Positions 19,617 through 28,331 of a stretch of DNA of 64,000 nucleotides are shown here, one piece after another; the first letter of the stretch is position 1; each line of letters starts with the position of its first letter. The stretch lies in the NCBI RefSeq assembly GCF_007971385.1, contig NZ_CP042434.1:1054001-1118000 (forward strand), read 5' to 3'. The position numbers and the translations under genes are program-made. This DNA is from Arachidicoccus ginsenosidivorans (lineage in GTDB: Bacteria > Bacteroidota > Bacteroidia > Chitinophagales > Chitinophagaceae). Under the pieces are notes generated by a model. That model worked only from the letters and a program-made list of their open reading frames with translations, did not search any database and was not told the DNA's origin.

Positions 19617-20329
19617 CTATGGTACATTTATGTATTTATGAACCTGGACGCAAAGATTCCATTGGGGATTGGATTTGACATACTCAATCATCAGAGGCAA
19701 CATTTGTTTTTCCTTTGACCATTCGGGTTGTAAAAATAACCGGCAGTCTGCGCTAACCTGAGCCGCATGCTCTTCTGCCCACCTAAAATCAGATTTATTG
19801 AATACCACTATCTTGAGTTCATTTGCTTTTGCCAAAACATCCGGTAAAGGCGCCTTGAATTTCTTAGGAGAAACACAGACCCAGTCAATGTCCCCGGAAA
19901 GAGGGTAAGCACCGGAGGTTTCTACATGCACCCTAAATCCAGCTTCATGTAAAGCCTTGGATAATGGGCCCAGCTCATACATCAGCGGTTCCCCGCCGGT
20001 AATCACTGCAATAATATTTTTTCAGCGGCCGATTTACCACTGGCCAGTCCAGTAAATGTCTTTATTTCTGCAAGGGCTTCCTCAAGAATCTGGTCTATGG
20101 ATTTTACGGGATGCGCCAGCGCATCCCAGCTATCTTTTACATCACACCAAACGCAGCCTACGTCACAACCACCTAGACGAATAAAATAAGCCGCCTGCCC
20201 TTGATAAGCACCTTCTCCCTGAAGGGTATAAAAAGCCTCCATTATCGGCAGGGATGTCCCCTCGTTAATGCCTAGCTCAGACCTTTGAGCTTGCAAGGCG
20301 ATTTCAGTCATCTTATCTTGTACATCCAT
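19617..20329 (-). CDS. queE: 7-carboxy-7-deazaguanine synthase (radical SAM, frameshifted)
   Basis: Radical SAM enzyme of queuosine/preQ0 synthesis that converts 6-carboxytetrahydropterin to CDG. The Fe-S motif is C-x3-C-x2-C in GGCDVGCVWCD, preceded by MEAFYTLQGEGAYQG, the conserved QueE substrate strand. MITGGEPLM, ETSGAYPL, SPKKFKAPLP and the terminal QVHKYINVP are all typical. The two halves join as AAEKNIIAVITGGEP if one base is added to the T6 run at 20017-20022. Total about 237 aa, normal for QueE. It is downstream of folD on the same strand, with a 10-bp tandem repeat in the gap. Confidence 0.93.
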
Positions 20330-20380
20330 TGTTTCAATTATCTCCTATATTCCCTTTAAAACCGTTATGCGCTTAGCTTA

Positions 20381-20420
20381 TCTTGGATTATCTTGGACTA
20401 TCCTGGATTATCTTGGATTT
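20381..20420. repeat. Four tandem 10-bp repeats upstream of queE
   Basis: Units TCTTGGATTA, TCTTGGACTA, TCCTGGATTA and TCTTGGATTT follow each other without spacing. They end 5 bp before the folD stop and begin 52 bp upstream of the queE start, in a promoter position. The period equals about one helical turn. Confidence 0.85.
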
Positions 20421-20425
20421 TACGG

Positions 20426-21321
20426 TTATTTATTGTTTAGCGGCGGCTGCAGTACGCTTTCATAGGCGACCAGGGTATTTTGCAATAATCCTGCAATCGT
20501 CATCAGACCCACGCCACCTGGTACTGGGGTAATATAAGATGCTTTAGAGGCAACAGCCTCAAAATCAACGTCCCTTTAATGCGGTAGCCTCTTTTGGCTG
20601 TAGCATCTTCTACTCTGGTAATACCCACGTCGATTATAATCGCGCCTTCATTGACCATTTCTGGTTTAACAAAGCCAGGACGCCCCAGGGCTGCAACAAT
20701 AATATCTGCCTGCAGGCAGAGCTCTTCAAGATTAGGTGTATGAGAATGACAAAGCGTAACGGTGCAATTGCCATAGGGATTATTGGTACTCAGCAGGATA
20801 CTCATGGGTCTACCCACGATATTGCTTCTACCAATCACCACCGCATGTTTGCCTTTGGTGGAAATATGATAATGCTCCAGCATCAACATAATGCCATAGG
20901 GCGTAGCCGGGATAAAAGTGGGCATGCCCAATGTCAGATTACCGGCACTGACCGGATGAAACCCGTCCACGTCTTTTGTGGGATCTATGGCTGCGATCAC
21001 TTTTTGTTCATCAATATGTTTTGGCAGCGGTAACTGTACCAGGATACCATCTACTGACGGGTCCTCATTGAGTTTTTGGATCTCTGAGAGCAGATCTGCC
21101 TCAGTGATATCCACTTCCCGTCTGATTTCAGTAGACTGATAACCGATTTCTGCACAGGTTTTTACTTTGCTGGCCACGTAAGTTTCAGACGCGCCGTTAT
21201 TGCCTACCAGGATAACTGCCAGGTGTGGTGCACGGGCACCTGATGCGATAATTTTATCAACTTTTGCTTTCAGTTGTTCTTTGACCGCCTTTGAGGCGAC
21301 CTTTCCATCTAATAATTGCAT
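20426..21321 (-). CDS. folD: Methylenetetrahydrofolate dehydrogenase/cyclohydrolase (frameshifted near C-terminus)
   Basis: Bifunctional one-carbon enzyme (NADP-dependent dehydrogenase plus cyclohydrolase), about 297 aa. Motifs seen: [16 protein letters not shown] with the catalytic Lys, [20 protein letters not shown], and the Rossmann [13 protein letters not shown]. After YRIKG the reading frame is lost. Adding one base to the C3 run at 20572-20574 restores [11 protein letters not shown], then [15 protein letters not shown], the universally conserved C-terminal block, and ends at 20426. The enzyme is normally indispensable, so the shift is probably a sequence error. Same strand as queE, 96 bp apart. 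Confidence 0.95.
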
Positions 21322-21397
21322 GGTGCAAAGATAATTTTAAAGATTGAATTTCCTTGAATTGGAATCATATTATATATTATCAGAATATCGTCTAAAT

Positions 21398-22617
21398 TTA
21401 ACTAAATAAATAATTCTGTAATATTTGTTTCAGGTCCCCTATCTTAGGCACCGCACCATATCGCCCGGTAAGATACCTTTCCCCTCTAACAGCTGGGCTA
21501 TGATTTTCAACCCGTTTACTTTCCAAAAAGGAAGAATCTGGATTATTTTGAGCCTGCCAATCCTCAAAATAAACAAAATCTGATAAACAGAATAACTCGG
21601 TAGCCTCTTTATTTTTTTCTGCAAAGTAAATCTGATCTTCCCTGGTTTTGGTATGCGTCATAAGACAAGTATCGTTTGTGCTAAAAAAAAGTTGCGACCG
21701 GTTGGGGTTTGTGGCAGGATCTAAAAATATTTCTATAAGTTTTAATTTCAAGGCAGGGTGTAGCCCTCTATCTATATCATCTATAGCTAGTAAACCGCCC
21801 TCCATAAGAGCGTTAATCAAAGGTTCCAGCATTTGAATTATTTGACGAGTACCAGAAGATCCATAGCCAATGCCACTATTTTGCGCCTCCTCACTAAATG
21901 ACAACGGCGTCATATCCAGATTAAAAGCATCGAAAAGCTTTATAGCTAAAGTCTTATACATGTTTATAAATGCATAAGACTTTTTATCACATCGGTACTC
22001 AGTTCACCTTCTCCAACAACTTTGCATTGTTTTCCAAACCAATCAAGTACTACTACAGCCTCTTCAATTTTCATATTGGTACAAGTAGTTAAAAACAAAT
22101 TATTGCTTCCTGTCGCCACAATAGCTTTGTTTATCTGCTTTTCCTGATCCTTAAAGCTATTATGATTGGCATCTATAATATCACATTCTCTCTCAAATAG
22201 ATTAATTTCATCTAGCTGGTTTACCTCCTGACGATATAGCCATTCACGCTGCACTGCTACTGCATTGTAACAGAAACCATATCTATACTTAACTTGATTT
22301 CCACCAATAAAAATGATTTCAAATTCCGTGAGAGCTAAATCAGGATCACTCCAAAAAAAGGGGGCAAAAGGCAAACACTGTCTCGTTTTGTAACCATCTG
22401 AAGACAAGACCATCTTCTGCATACAACTTATGGCATTAAACAGACTGGATTTACCACTGCCATTTTTGCCATAAATGGCTAATGTATTCAGGGCAGTGTA
22501 GCTTCCTATCCTAAAAATATTTTCTTGATATTGTTTGTCAGTGGTGACAGGCATAAAGCTCAATATCACTTCTTTTCCAATGGACCGAAAACCGGCCACT
22601 TTAATTTGTATCAACAT
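21398..22617 (-). CDS. AAA family ATPase of the COG1106/RloA type (frameshifted)
   Basis: ABC/SMC-like ATPase of about 406 aa. The N-terminal Walker A is IYGKNGSGKSSLFNA (about residues 48-62). The signature-like YGSSGTRQI and the Walker B LLAIDDIDRGLHP lie in the second segment, followed by LFFSTND (D-loop/H-loop region). The C-terminus LTGRYGAVPKIGDL is typical of COG1106 proteins. The halves join as SLMHFINMYKTLA if one base is added to the A3 run at 21968-21970. COG1106 ATPases often sit with a RloB-like nuclease partner in restriction or abortive-infection loci. No such partner is next to it here (folD is 76 bp downstream), so its role is open. Confidence 0.75.
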
Positions 22618-22745
22618 GGCAATTCATCGAATATTGCTTGCAAAGCTATATTATTTTTTTTATTTTTATGTATCTATCCGCCTTAAAATCAATTAATTTC
22701 CTATTTTTAAGCTGGAAGTCTGCAAAAAAAATTTGCCAGTAATTA

Positions 22746-22774
22746 AAACAGTATTAATTTTGCTAACGGTGTTA
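22746..22774. promoter_or_regulatory. Predicted TetR operator, tetR promoter side
   Basis: Two similar palindromic boxes, AAACAGTATTA (22746-22756) and TAACGGTGTTA (22764-22774), with 18 bp centre-to-centre spacing, ending 12 bp before the TetR start. The second box is the exact reverse complement of a box in front of the adaptor gene (23411-23421), and the spacing is the same at both sites. Confidence 0.65.
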
Positions 22775-22786
22775 ACTTAAAAGATC

Positions 22787-23383
22787 ATGGGAATAACAGA
22801 AAGAAAAGCACGTCAAAAAGAAAACGTCCGCGCTCAGATCCTGGAAATGGCTTGGCAAATTGTCAAGGAAGAGGGCTGGCAGGCGCTTTCCATCCGCAAA
22901 ATTGCGGATGGTATAGAATACAGCGTGCCTGTTATCTATGATCATTTTGCAAACAAGGAAGCGATTTTATATGAACTGTCTCTTCATGGATTTGATCTGC
23001 TCAAACAAGATCTGGATAAAAACCGGAAAAACGCCGAAAACCCGGAAGCCTTGTTAAGAGCGCATGTGGACAGTTACTGGAATTTCGCATTCAGGAATAA
23101 GGAATATTATCAACTGATGTATGGGCTTGGGATGCCTTGCTGTGGTGCCGGCAAAATGAATTCTCAGGTCAATATTTTCCGTGATTATGTTCTGGAAGTC
23201 ATCGAGGAGATTATGCGCCAGCGAGGTTCTGACACCAGTCAGCTTTGCTTTAAATCTTATGCATTATGGTCGATTATTCATGGACTAATCTCCATTATGC
23301 AAATGCGCGTCTCTGATATCGATGACACCTTAAACAAACAGGTCCTGACAGAATCCCTGGAGGCATATATCAAAAATCTATAA
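22787..23383 (+). CDS. TetR/AcrR family repressor of the RND operon
   Basis: 198 aa. N-terminal HTH at residues about 15-60 (ALSIRKIADGIEYSVPVIYDHFANKEAIL), the typical TetR DNA-binding signature. The C-terminal two thirds are a helical ligand domain with a C-terminal region similar to the TetR_C_33-like/AcrR group. It is the first gene of the cluster TetR, adaptor, RND pump, outer membrane factor on the plus strand. Matching predicted operators lie before it and before the adaptor, so it probably represses both itself and the pump genes. The inducing ligand is unknown. Confidence 0.9.
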   Translation: MGITERKARQKENVRAQILEMAWQIVKEEGWQALSIRKIADGIEYSVPVIYDHFANKEAILYELSLHGFDLLKQDLDKNRKNAENPEALLRAHVDSYWNFAFRNKEYYQLMYGLGMPCCGAGKMNSQVNIFRDYVLEVIEEIMRQRGSDTSQLCFKSYALWSIIHGLISIMQMRVSDIDDTLNKQVLTESLEAYIKNL

Positions 23384-23410
23384 ATCGATTAATTTTTTTT
23401 ATCATTCAAC

Positions 23411-23439
23411 TAACACCGTTACTTTTAATAACACTGTTA
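23411..23439. promoter_or_regulatory. Predicted TetR operator, efflux promoter side
   Basis: TAACACCGTTA (23411-23421) and TAACACTGTTA (23429-23439), 18 bp centre to centre, ending 5 bp before the first possible start of the adaptor (23445). The same pair in inverted orientation lies upstream of the TetR gene. Confidence 0.7.
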
Positions 23440-23444
23440 TAATC

Positions 23445-24641
23445 TTGAAAATCATGACCAAAAAATCAAATTTATCCAACAAAAAATGGCATCTCGTTGT
23501 AATCGCTGGCCTTTCATTACTGGCAGCCACCTTACTATCCAGATGCACAGAACCTACGCAGGCAGCAGTTGCTACCCCTCCGGCCCCAACCCTGCCAGTA
23601 ATTCAGGTAAGTCAGGAACCTGTTACAACTTACCGGGATTATACCGCAAATGTTGAAGGGTCGAAAGACATAGAAATCCGGCCACAGGTCAAAGGCATTT
23701 TAAGCCATATTTATGTGGACGAAGGGGCATATGTGGAAAAAGGCCAACTTTTATTCCAGATTGATCCTAGTCCCTACAAACAGGCCTATCAACAGGCTTC
23801 CGCCAGTCTGGCTTCAGCTGAAGCGTCTTTAAAAGTTGCCCGTATCAATGCCGACAGGCTGGAACCTCTTGTTCAAAGAAAAGTGGTATCCGATGTGGAA
23901 CTGCAAACAGCCCGGGCCAGCTATGAACAGGCTAAGGCAGCCGTAGCAGGCGCCAAAGCTGCTGAGGCCAGCGCCAATATCAACCTGAATTATACCAGGA
24001 TCACTGCACCGGTTGCTGGTTATATCAGTTCCATTCCCTATAAAATGGGGAGCCTGGTGGGAGACAATGATGATCAGGCGCTCACTGTTCTATCTGAAAC
24101 AAAGCAGATGCACGTCTACTTCTCCATGAGTGAAAAGGACTTTATGGATTTTAAGGCTTCTTATACAGGCGCCTCATTGGAAGAAAAACTAGCCAAAGTA
24201 CCACCTGTGGAACTGATACTAGCCGATGGAACAATCTATGGGCAAAAGGGTAAGGTTGAACTGGTGGAAGGTTCCTTTAATAAGGATGCCGGTGCTATCA
24301 GCTTCAGAGCTTCCTTCCCTAATGAACATGGACTGCTGCGCTCTGGCAATACTGGAAAGATCCGCTTATTCGGGCAGGCAGTGCATGGCATTTTGATCCC
24401 TCAGGGTGCCACCTTTGAAATTCAGGATAAGACCTTTGCCTTTTTACTAACGGATAGCAATAAGGTGAAGAGTGTCCCTGTTCAGATCGCGGTTAAAAAA
24501 GGTAATTATTACGTATTAAGTGAAGGACTTAAGCCAGGCGACAAGATCGTTTTACAGGGCCTTGACAGACTGAAAAATGGTATGCAGATCGCACCAGAAG
24601 CTGTATCCATGGACAGCCTGACAAAAGCCAATCCATATTAA
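23445..24641 (+). CDS. RND efflux periplasmic adaptor (MexA/AcrA type)
   Basis: 398 aa (start 23445 or the ATG at 23454, MTKKSN). A hydrophobic signal ending in LLSRC suggests a lipoprotein. Domains: lipoyl half (RPQVKGILSHIYVDEGAYVEKGQ), alpha-hairpin (about residues 115-180), second lipoyl half (NYTRITAPVAGYIS), beta-barrel with VYFSMSEKDFM, and a membrane-proximal domain ending LQGLDRLKNGMQI. It bridges the RND pump at 25029-28283 and the outer membrane factor at 28332-29876. Controlled by the TetR operators just upstream. Intact. Confidence 0.94.
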   Translation: MKIMTKKSNLSNKKWHLVVIAGLSLLAATLLSRCTEPTQAAVATPPAPTLPVIQVSQEPVTTYRDYTANVEGSKDIEIRPQVKGILSHIYVDEGAYVEKGQLLFQIDPSPYKQAYQQASASLASAEASLKVARINADRLEPLVQRKVVSDVELQTARASYEQAKAAVAGAKAAEASANINLNYTRITAPVAGYISSIPYKMGSLVGDNDDQALTVLSETKQMHVYFSMSEKDFMDFKASYTGASLEEKLAKVPPVELILADGTIYGQKGKVELVEGSFNKDAGAISFRASFPNEHGLLRSGNTGKIRLFGQAVHGILIPQGATFEIQDKTFAFLLTDSNKVKSVPVQIAVKKGNYYVLSEGLKPGDKIVLQGLDRLKNGMQIAPEAVSMDSLTKANPY

Positions 24642-25028
24642 GTGCGTAAATATGTAAACGCAATTCATCGTGCTCATTTCTAAAAACAAAAAAGACGTCT
24701 GACAATTATTGAAGTTTTAAAATAATGAAAGGATCGGCTAATATTTCTTAAATCACCGGTCACTACGATTGGGTATTTAACCGGTGATTTAAGCAATACT
24801 ATTCTCCTACATTTCAATTAAAAGCAAGCAGAGAAAAACAGACCGGCTTTATTATTCCCTACTAAAAATCAACGTTTTTTAGTGGACTGGGAAACTATTG
24901 CCAAGTCAATATGTACCGGTTGTTTAATTGGTTTTAATAGCGCTTAATTGAAATGTGAGTTCTGCTCAGCAAAGCGCATAATTGAAAAAAAAACTTCAAA
25001 TCAGGCGGTCACAACTCCGCATTAAACC
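24642..25028. other. 387-bp gap inside the RND operon with a perfect 14-bp inverted repeat
   Basis: The gap between adaptor and pump is unusually long for an RND operon. At 24747-24760 and 24780-24793 lies a perfect 14-bp inverted repeat (arm CTTAAATCACCGGT) with a 19-nt loop. No T-run follows, so it is not a classic terminator. It could attenuate or process the transcript, or mark a lost insertion. No gene seen. Confidence 0.7.
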
Positions 25029-28000
25029 ATGTTTAAAAAATTTATTGAAAGACCGGTTTTATCGACAGTTATATCCATATTACTGGTTCTAGTGGGCCTG
25101 ATCGCCCTATTCACACTTCCCATCACGCAGTTCCCGGATATTGCGCCGCCTACCGTTCAGGTAACGGCCTCCTATCCAGGGGCCAATGCGGAAGTCGTCG
25201 CGCGTTCTGTTGCTACACCTATCGAAGAGGCCGTCAATGGCGTAGAGAATATGACATATATGACCTCCAACTCTTCCAATGACGGTACTATGACCCTGAA
25301 TGTATATTTCAAACAGGGCACAGATCCGGACATTGCCGCCGTGAACGTCCAAAACAGGGTATCTAAGGCGACCAGCCAGGTCCCTCAGGAAGTTATACAA
25401 GCGGGCATTTCCACCCAAAAACAGCAAAACAGTATTATCATGTTTTTAGCGCTTTCCAGTAAGGACAGCAGCTATGATGAGGCTTTTTTGCAAAATTACA
25501 TTAAGATCAATCTGATTCCGCAGTTGCAGCGTATCCCAGGTGTTGCCCAGGCGCAGCCTTTTGGTAGCAGGGATTACTCCATGCGAATCTGGCTGAAGCC
25601 CGACCGGCTGAATGCCTACGGGCTCTCTCCTCAGGATGTCACAACAGCCATCCAGAATCAGAGTCAGGAAGCTGCTCCCGGCAGGCTGGGCCAGAGTTCA
25701 GGTGAGGTATTTGAATATGTTTTAAAATACCGTGGCAAGCTTAGCAAAGTGGCTGACTATGAAAATATCGTAGTCAAAACCGGCGCTGACGGTGCACTGA
25801 TCCGGTTAAAAGATGTCGCCAGAGTGGAACTGGGTTCATTTACCTATTCTTCTAATAGTGCTTTAAATGGTAAACCAACTTCCGGTATTGCTATTTATCA
25901 GACTGCCGGCTCCAATGCCAACGATATCCTTACCGAAATAGAGCGTCAGACCAAGCAGTTTTCTAAGGATCTGCCAGAAGGGCTTTCTATTACGACCATG
26001 TATAACTCTAAAGAGTTTTTAGATAGTTCTATCCATCTGGTGGTAGAAACCCTGATAGAAGCTTTTATCCTGGTATTTATTGTGGTATTCCTATTTCTTC
26101 AGGATTTGCGTTCCACACTGATCCCGGCCATCGCTGTACCAGTAGCGATTATCGGCACCTTTTTCTTCATGAAATTATTTGGGTTCAGCATCAATCTGTT
26201 AACGCTCTTTGCTTTGGTACTGGCCATTGGGATTGTGGTGGATGATGCCATTGTGGTAGTGGAAGCCGTCCATGCTAAAATGGAGACCACCAGTCTTACG
26301 GCCAGAAACGCCACCATTCAATCCATGCGGGAAATCTCAGGGGCCATTATCTCTATTACCCTGGTAATGGCGGCCGTATTTATACCAGTTGGTTTTATGG
26401 AAGGTCCGGCGGGTGTTTTCTACCGGCAGTTTGCCTTTACACTGGCTATAGCCATTTTGATTTCTGCGCTGAACGCCTTAACACTGAGCCCGGCACTGAG
26501 TGCCCTGATTTTAAAAGGGCATGCGGATAAACACCCAGAAGGTGAGCTTAGCGGTGAGGGTGCACTACCGGGTGGTAGCCATCCGGGGCAAAAGCAGCAA
26601 AAACGAGGCTTAGGTAAGCGCTTTTTTGATGCCTTTAATGCAGGATTTACGGCGCTCACTGAAAGGTATCTTTCAGCCATCAGACTGCTCATCAAAAGAA
26701 AATGGCTGGCCATTGGGTTTTTAGTCGCCATTACTGGTGCCACCTGGTGGATGGCTCAGCGTACCCCCAGTGGATTTATTCCAACAGAAGATCAGGGGTT
26801 CTTACTCTACGCCGTTAATACACCTCCGGGTAGCTCGCTTGCGACAACCCATAAGGCCATGGAGCAAATTGACAGTATTGTCATGAAACAGCCTTTTACG
26901 GCCAATCACTACACGGTGGAAGGGCTGAACTTTATCTCTAATGCCAATGCGGCACCCTATGGCGCCGGTTTTATCCGGATGAAAAAGCCTGAAGATCGTG
27001 GTCCGATCAAAAGCTATGATCAGATCGCTGCCATGATGACGCAAAAGGTGGCCACTGAGGTCAAAGGCGCCAGCGCCTTTTTCTTCACCTTTCCTACTAT
27101 CCAGGGATTCGGGAATGTCAGCGGTTTTGAATTTATGCTGCAGGACAGAGGTTACGGCAGCCTGGGCAATCTGGACACAGTGGCACATGCATTCATAGGC
27201 GAGCTCATGCAGCGAAAAGAAATCGCCTATGCATTTACCACTTATGCAGCCGGTAACCCACAATATGAGTTACAGATTGATGATGATAAAGCGTTGCAGT
27301 TAGGTGTTTCCGTAGGGGACTTACTTAGGACATTACAGGTCTACTATGGTAGCAGCTTTGTGGATGATTTTAACCGGTTTGGTAAATACTACCGGGTCAT
27401 CGCCCAGGCAGATATCCCCTACCGGATGGATGAGTCTTCGCTCAACGGCATTTATGTAAAAAGTAAGGAAGGTAAAATGGTCCCTGCTAACCTTTTGGTA
27501 CATTTTAAAAGGACTTATGGTCCGGAAACAGTTACGCGTAACAACCTTTTTAATGCGGTGACGATTAACGGAGTGCCTACACCAGGTTATAGCACAGGGG
27601 ATGCCATTGAGGCAATTAAAGAAACGGCGGCCAAGTTCCTGCCGAATAATTTCCATTATGAATGGACGGGGATGACCAGAGAGGAGATAAATTCTGGGTC
27701 ACAGATTATTTTGATCTTTATTATGAGCCTGGTCTTTGTCTACTTCCTGCTCTCGGCGCAATACGAGAGTTATATCCTGCCACTGGCCATTATTCTGACC
27801 ATACCGCTTGGTGTATTTGGTGTCATGGGCTTTATTAATCTGTTTGGCATAGATAATAATATCTACGTACAGGTCTGTCTGATTATGCTGATCGGGCTGC
27901 TGGCGAAAAATGCCATTTTGATTGTGGAATATGCAGTTCAAAGAAGAAAGGCAGGTATGCCGCTGGTACAATCTGCCCTGGAAGCTGCCAAATTGCGGCT

Positions 28001-28283
28001 TCGTCCGATCCTTATGACTTCCTTTGCCTTTATCGCAGGCTTGTTACCGCTGATGCGGGCAACGGGCGCCTCTGCGCTGGGTAATCGTTCAATCGGCACA
28101 GGCGCCGTAGGTGGTATGCTGTCAGGCGTGTTACTCGGCATCTTTATTATTCCTGTACTCTATGTTATTTTCCAATATCTGCAGGAAAAAGTTACCGGTC
28201 CTGCGACAAGGAAAAGACAGTTGGCGGCAGCTGCTGCTAATGCTGAGGAGCAAAACCCCGATCATGATGGAAAAAACAAGTAA
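25029..28283 (+). CDS. RND multidrug efflux pump, HAE1/AcrB-MexB family
   Basis: Inner-membrane proton/drug antiporter, 1084 aa. The N-terminal helix has FIERPVLSTVISILLV. PTVQVTASYPGANAEVV and NGVENMTYMTSNSS mark the first porter domain. TM4 has the proton-relay Asp pair in GIVVDDAIVVVEAVH. The second half repeats the fold, with AQYESYILPLAIILTIPLG, LLAKNAILIVEYA and RLRPILMTSFAFI. The C-terminus extends to a hydrophilic tail. Likely hydrophobic-drug exporter by family. It follows the adaptor after a 387-bp gap and precedes the outer membrane factor by 48 bp. No frameshift in 3.2 kb. Confidence 0.96.
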   Translation: MFKKFIERPVLSTVISILLVLVGLIALFTLPITQFPDIAPPTVQVTASYPGANAEVVARSVATPIEEAVNGVENMTYMTSNSSNDGTMTLNVYFKQGTDPDIAAVNVQNRVSKATSQVPQEVIQAGISTQKQQNSIIMFLALSSKDSSYDEAFLQNYIKINLIPQLQRIPGVAQAQPFGSRDYSMRIWLKPDRLNAYGLSPQDVTTAIQNQSQEAAPGRLGQSSGEVFEYVLKYRGKLSKVADYENIVVKTGADGALIRLKDVARVELGSFTYSSNSALNGKPTSGIAIYQTAGSNANDILTEIERQTKQFSKDLPEGLSITTMYNSKEFLDSSIHLVVETLIEAFILVFIVVFLFLQDLRSTLIPAIAVPVAIIGTFFFMKLFGFSINLLTLFALVLAIGIVVDDAIVVVEAVHAKMETTSLTARNATIQSMREISGAIISITLVMAAVFIPVGFMEGPAGVFYRQFAFTLAIAILISALNALTLSPALSALILKGHADKHPEGELSGEGALPGGSHPGQKQQKRGLGKRFFDAFNAGFTALTERYLSAIRLLIKRKWLAIGFLVAITGATWWMAQRTPSGFIPTEDQGFLLYAVNTPPGSSLATTHKAMEQIDSIVMKQPFTANHYTVEGLNFISNANAAPYGAGFIRMKKPEDRGPIKSYDQIAAMMTQKVATEVKGASAFFFTFPTIQGFGNVSGFEFMLQDRGYGSLGNLDTVAHAFIGELMQRKEIAYAFTTYAAGNPQYELQIDDDKALQLGVSVGDLLRTLQVYYGSSFVDDFNRFGKYYRVIAQADIPYRMDESSLNGIYVKSKEGKMVPANLLVHFKRTYGPETVTRNNLFNAVTINGVPTPGYSTGDAIEAIKETAAKFLPNNFHYEWTGMTREEINSGSQIILIFIMSLVFVYFLLSAQYESYILPLAIILTIPLGVFGVMGFINLFGIDNNIYVQVCLIMLIGLLAKNAILIVEYAVQRRKAGMPLVQSALEAAKLRLRPILMTSFAFIAGLLPLMRATGASALGNRSIGTGAVGGMLSGVLLGIFIIPVLYVIFQYLQEKVTGPATRKRQLAAAAANAEEQNPDHDGKNK

Positions 28284-28331
28284 GCGAAACATCTGGGTTT
28301 AAGATATACTGGTAAACACTTTAAAATTTAA

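Noticed and set aside
26802..27263. A 153-codon minus-strand frame inside the RND pump
   Set aside because: Antisense shadow of a conserved gene with no independent support.
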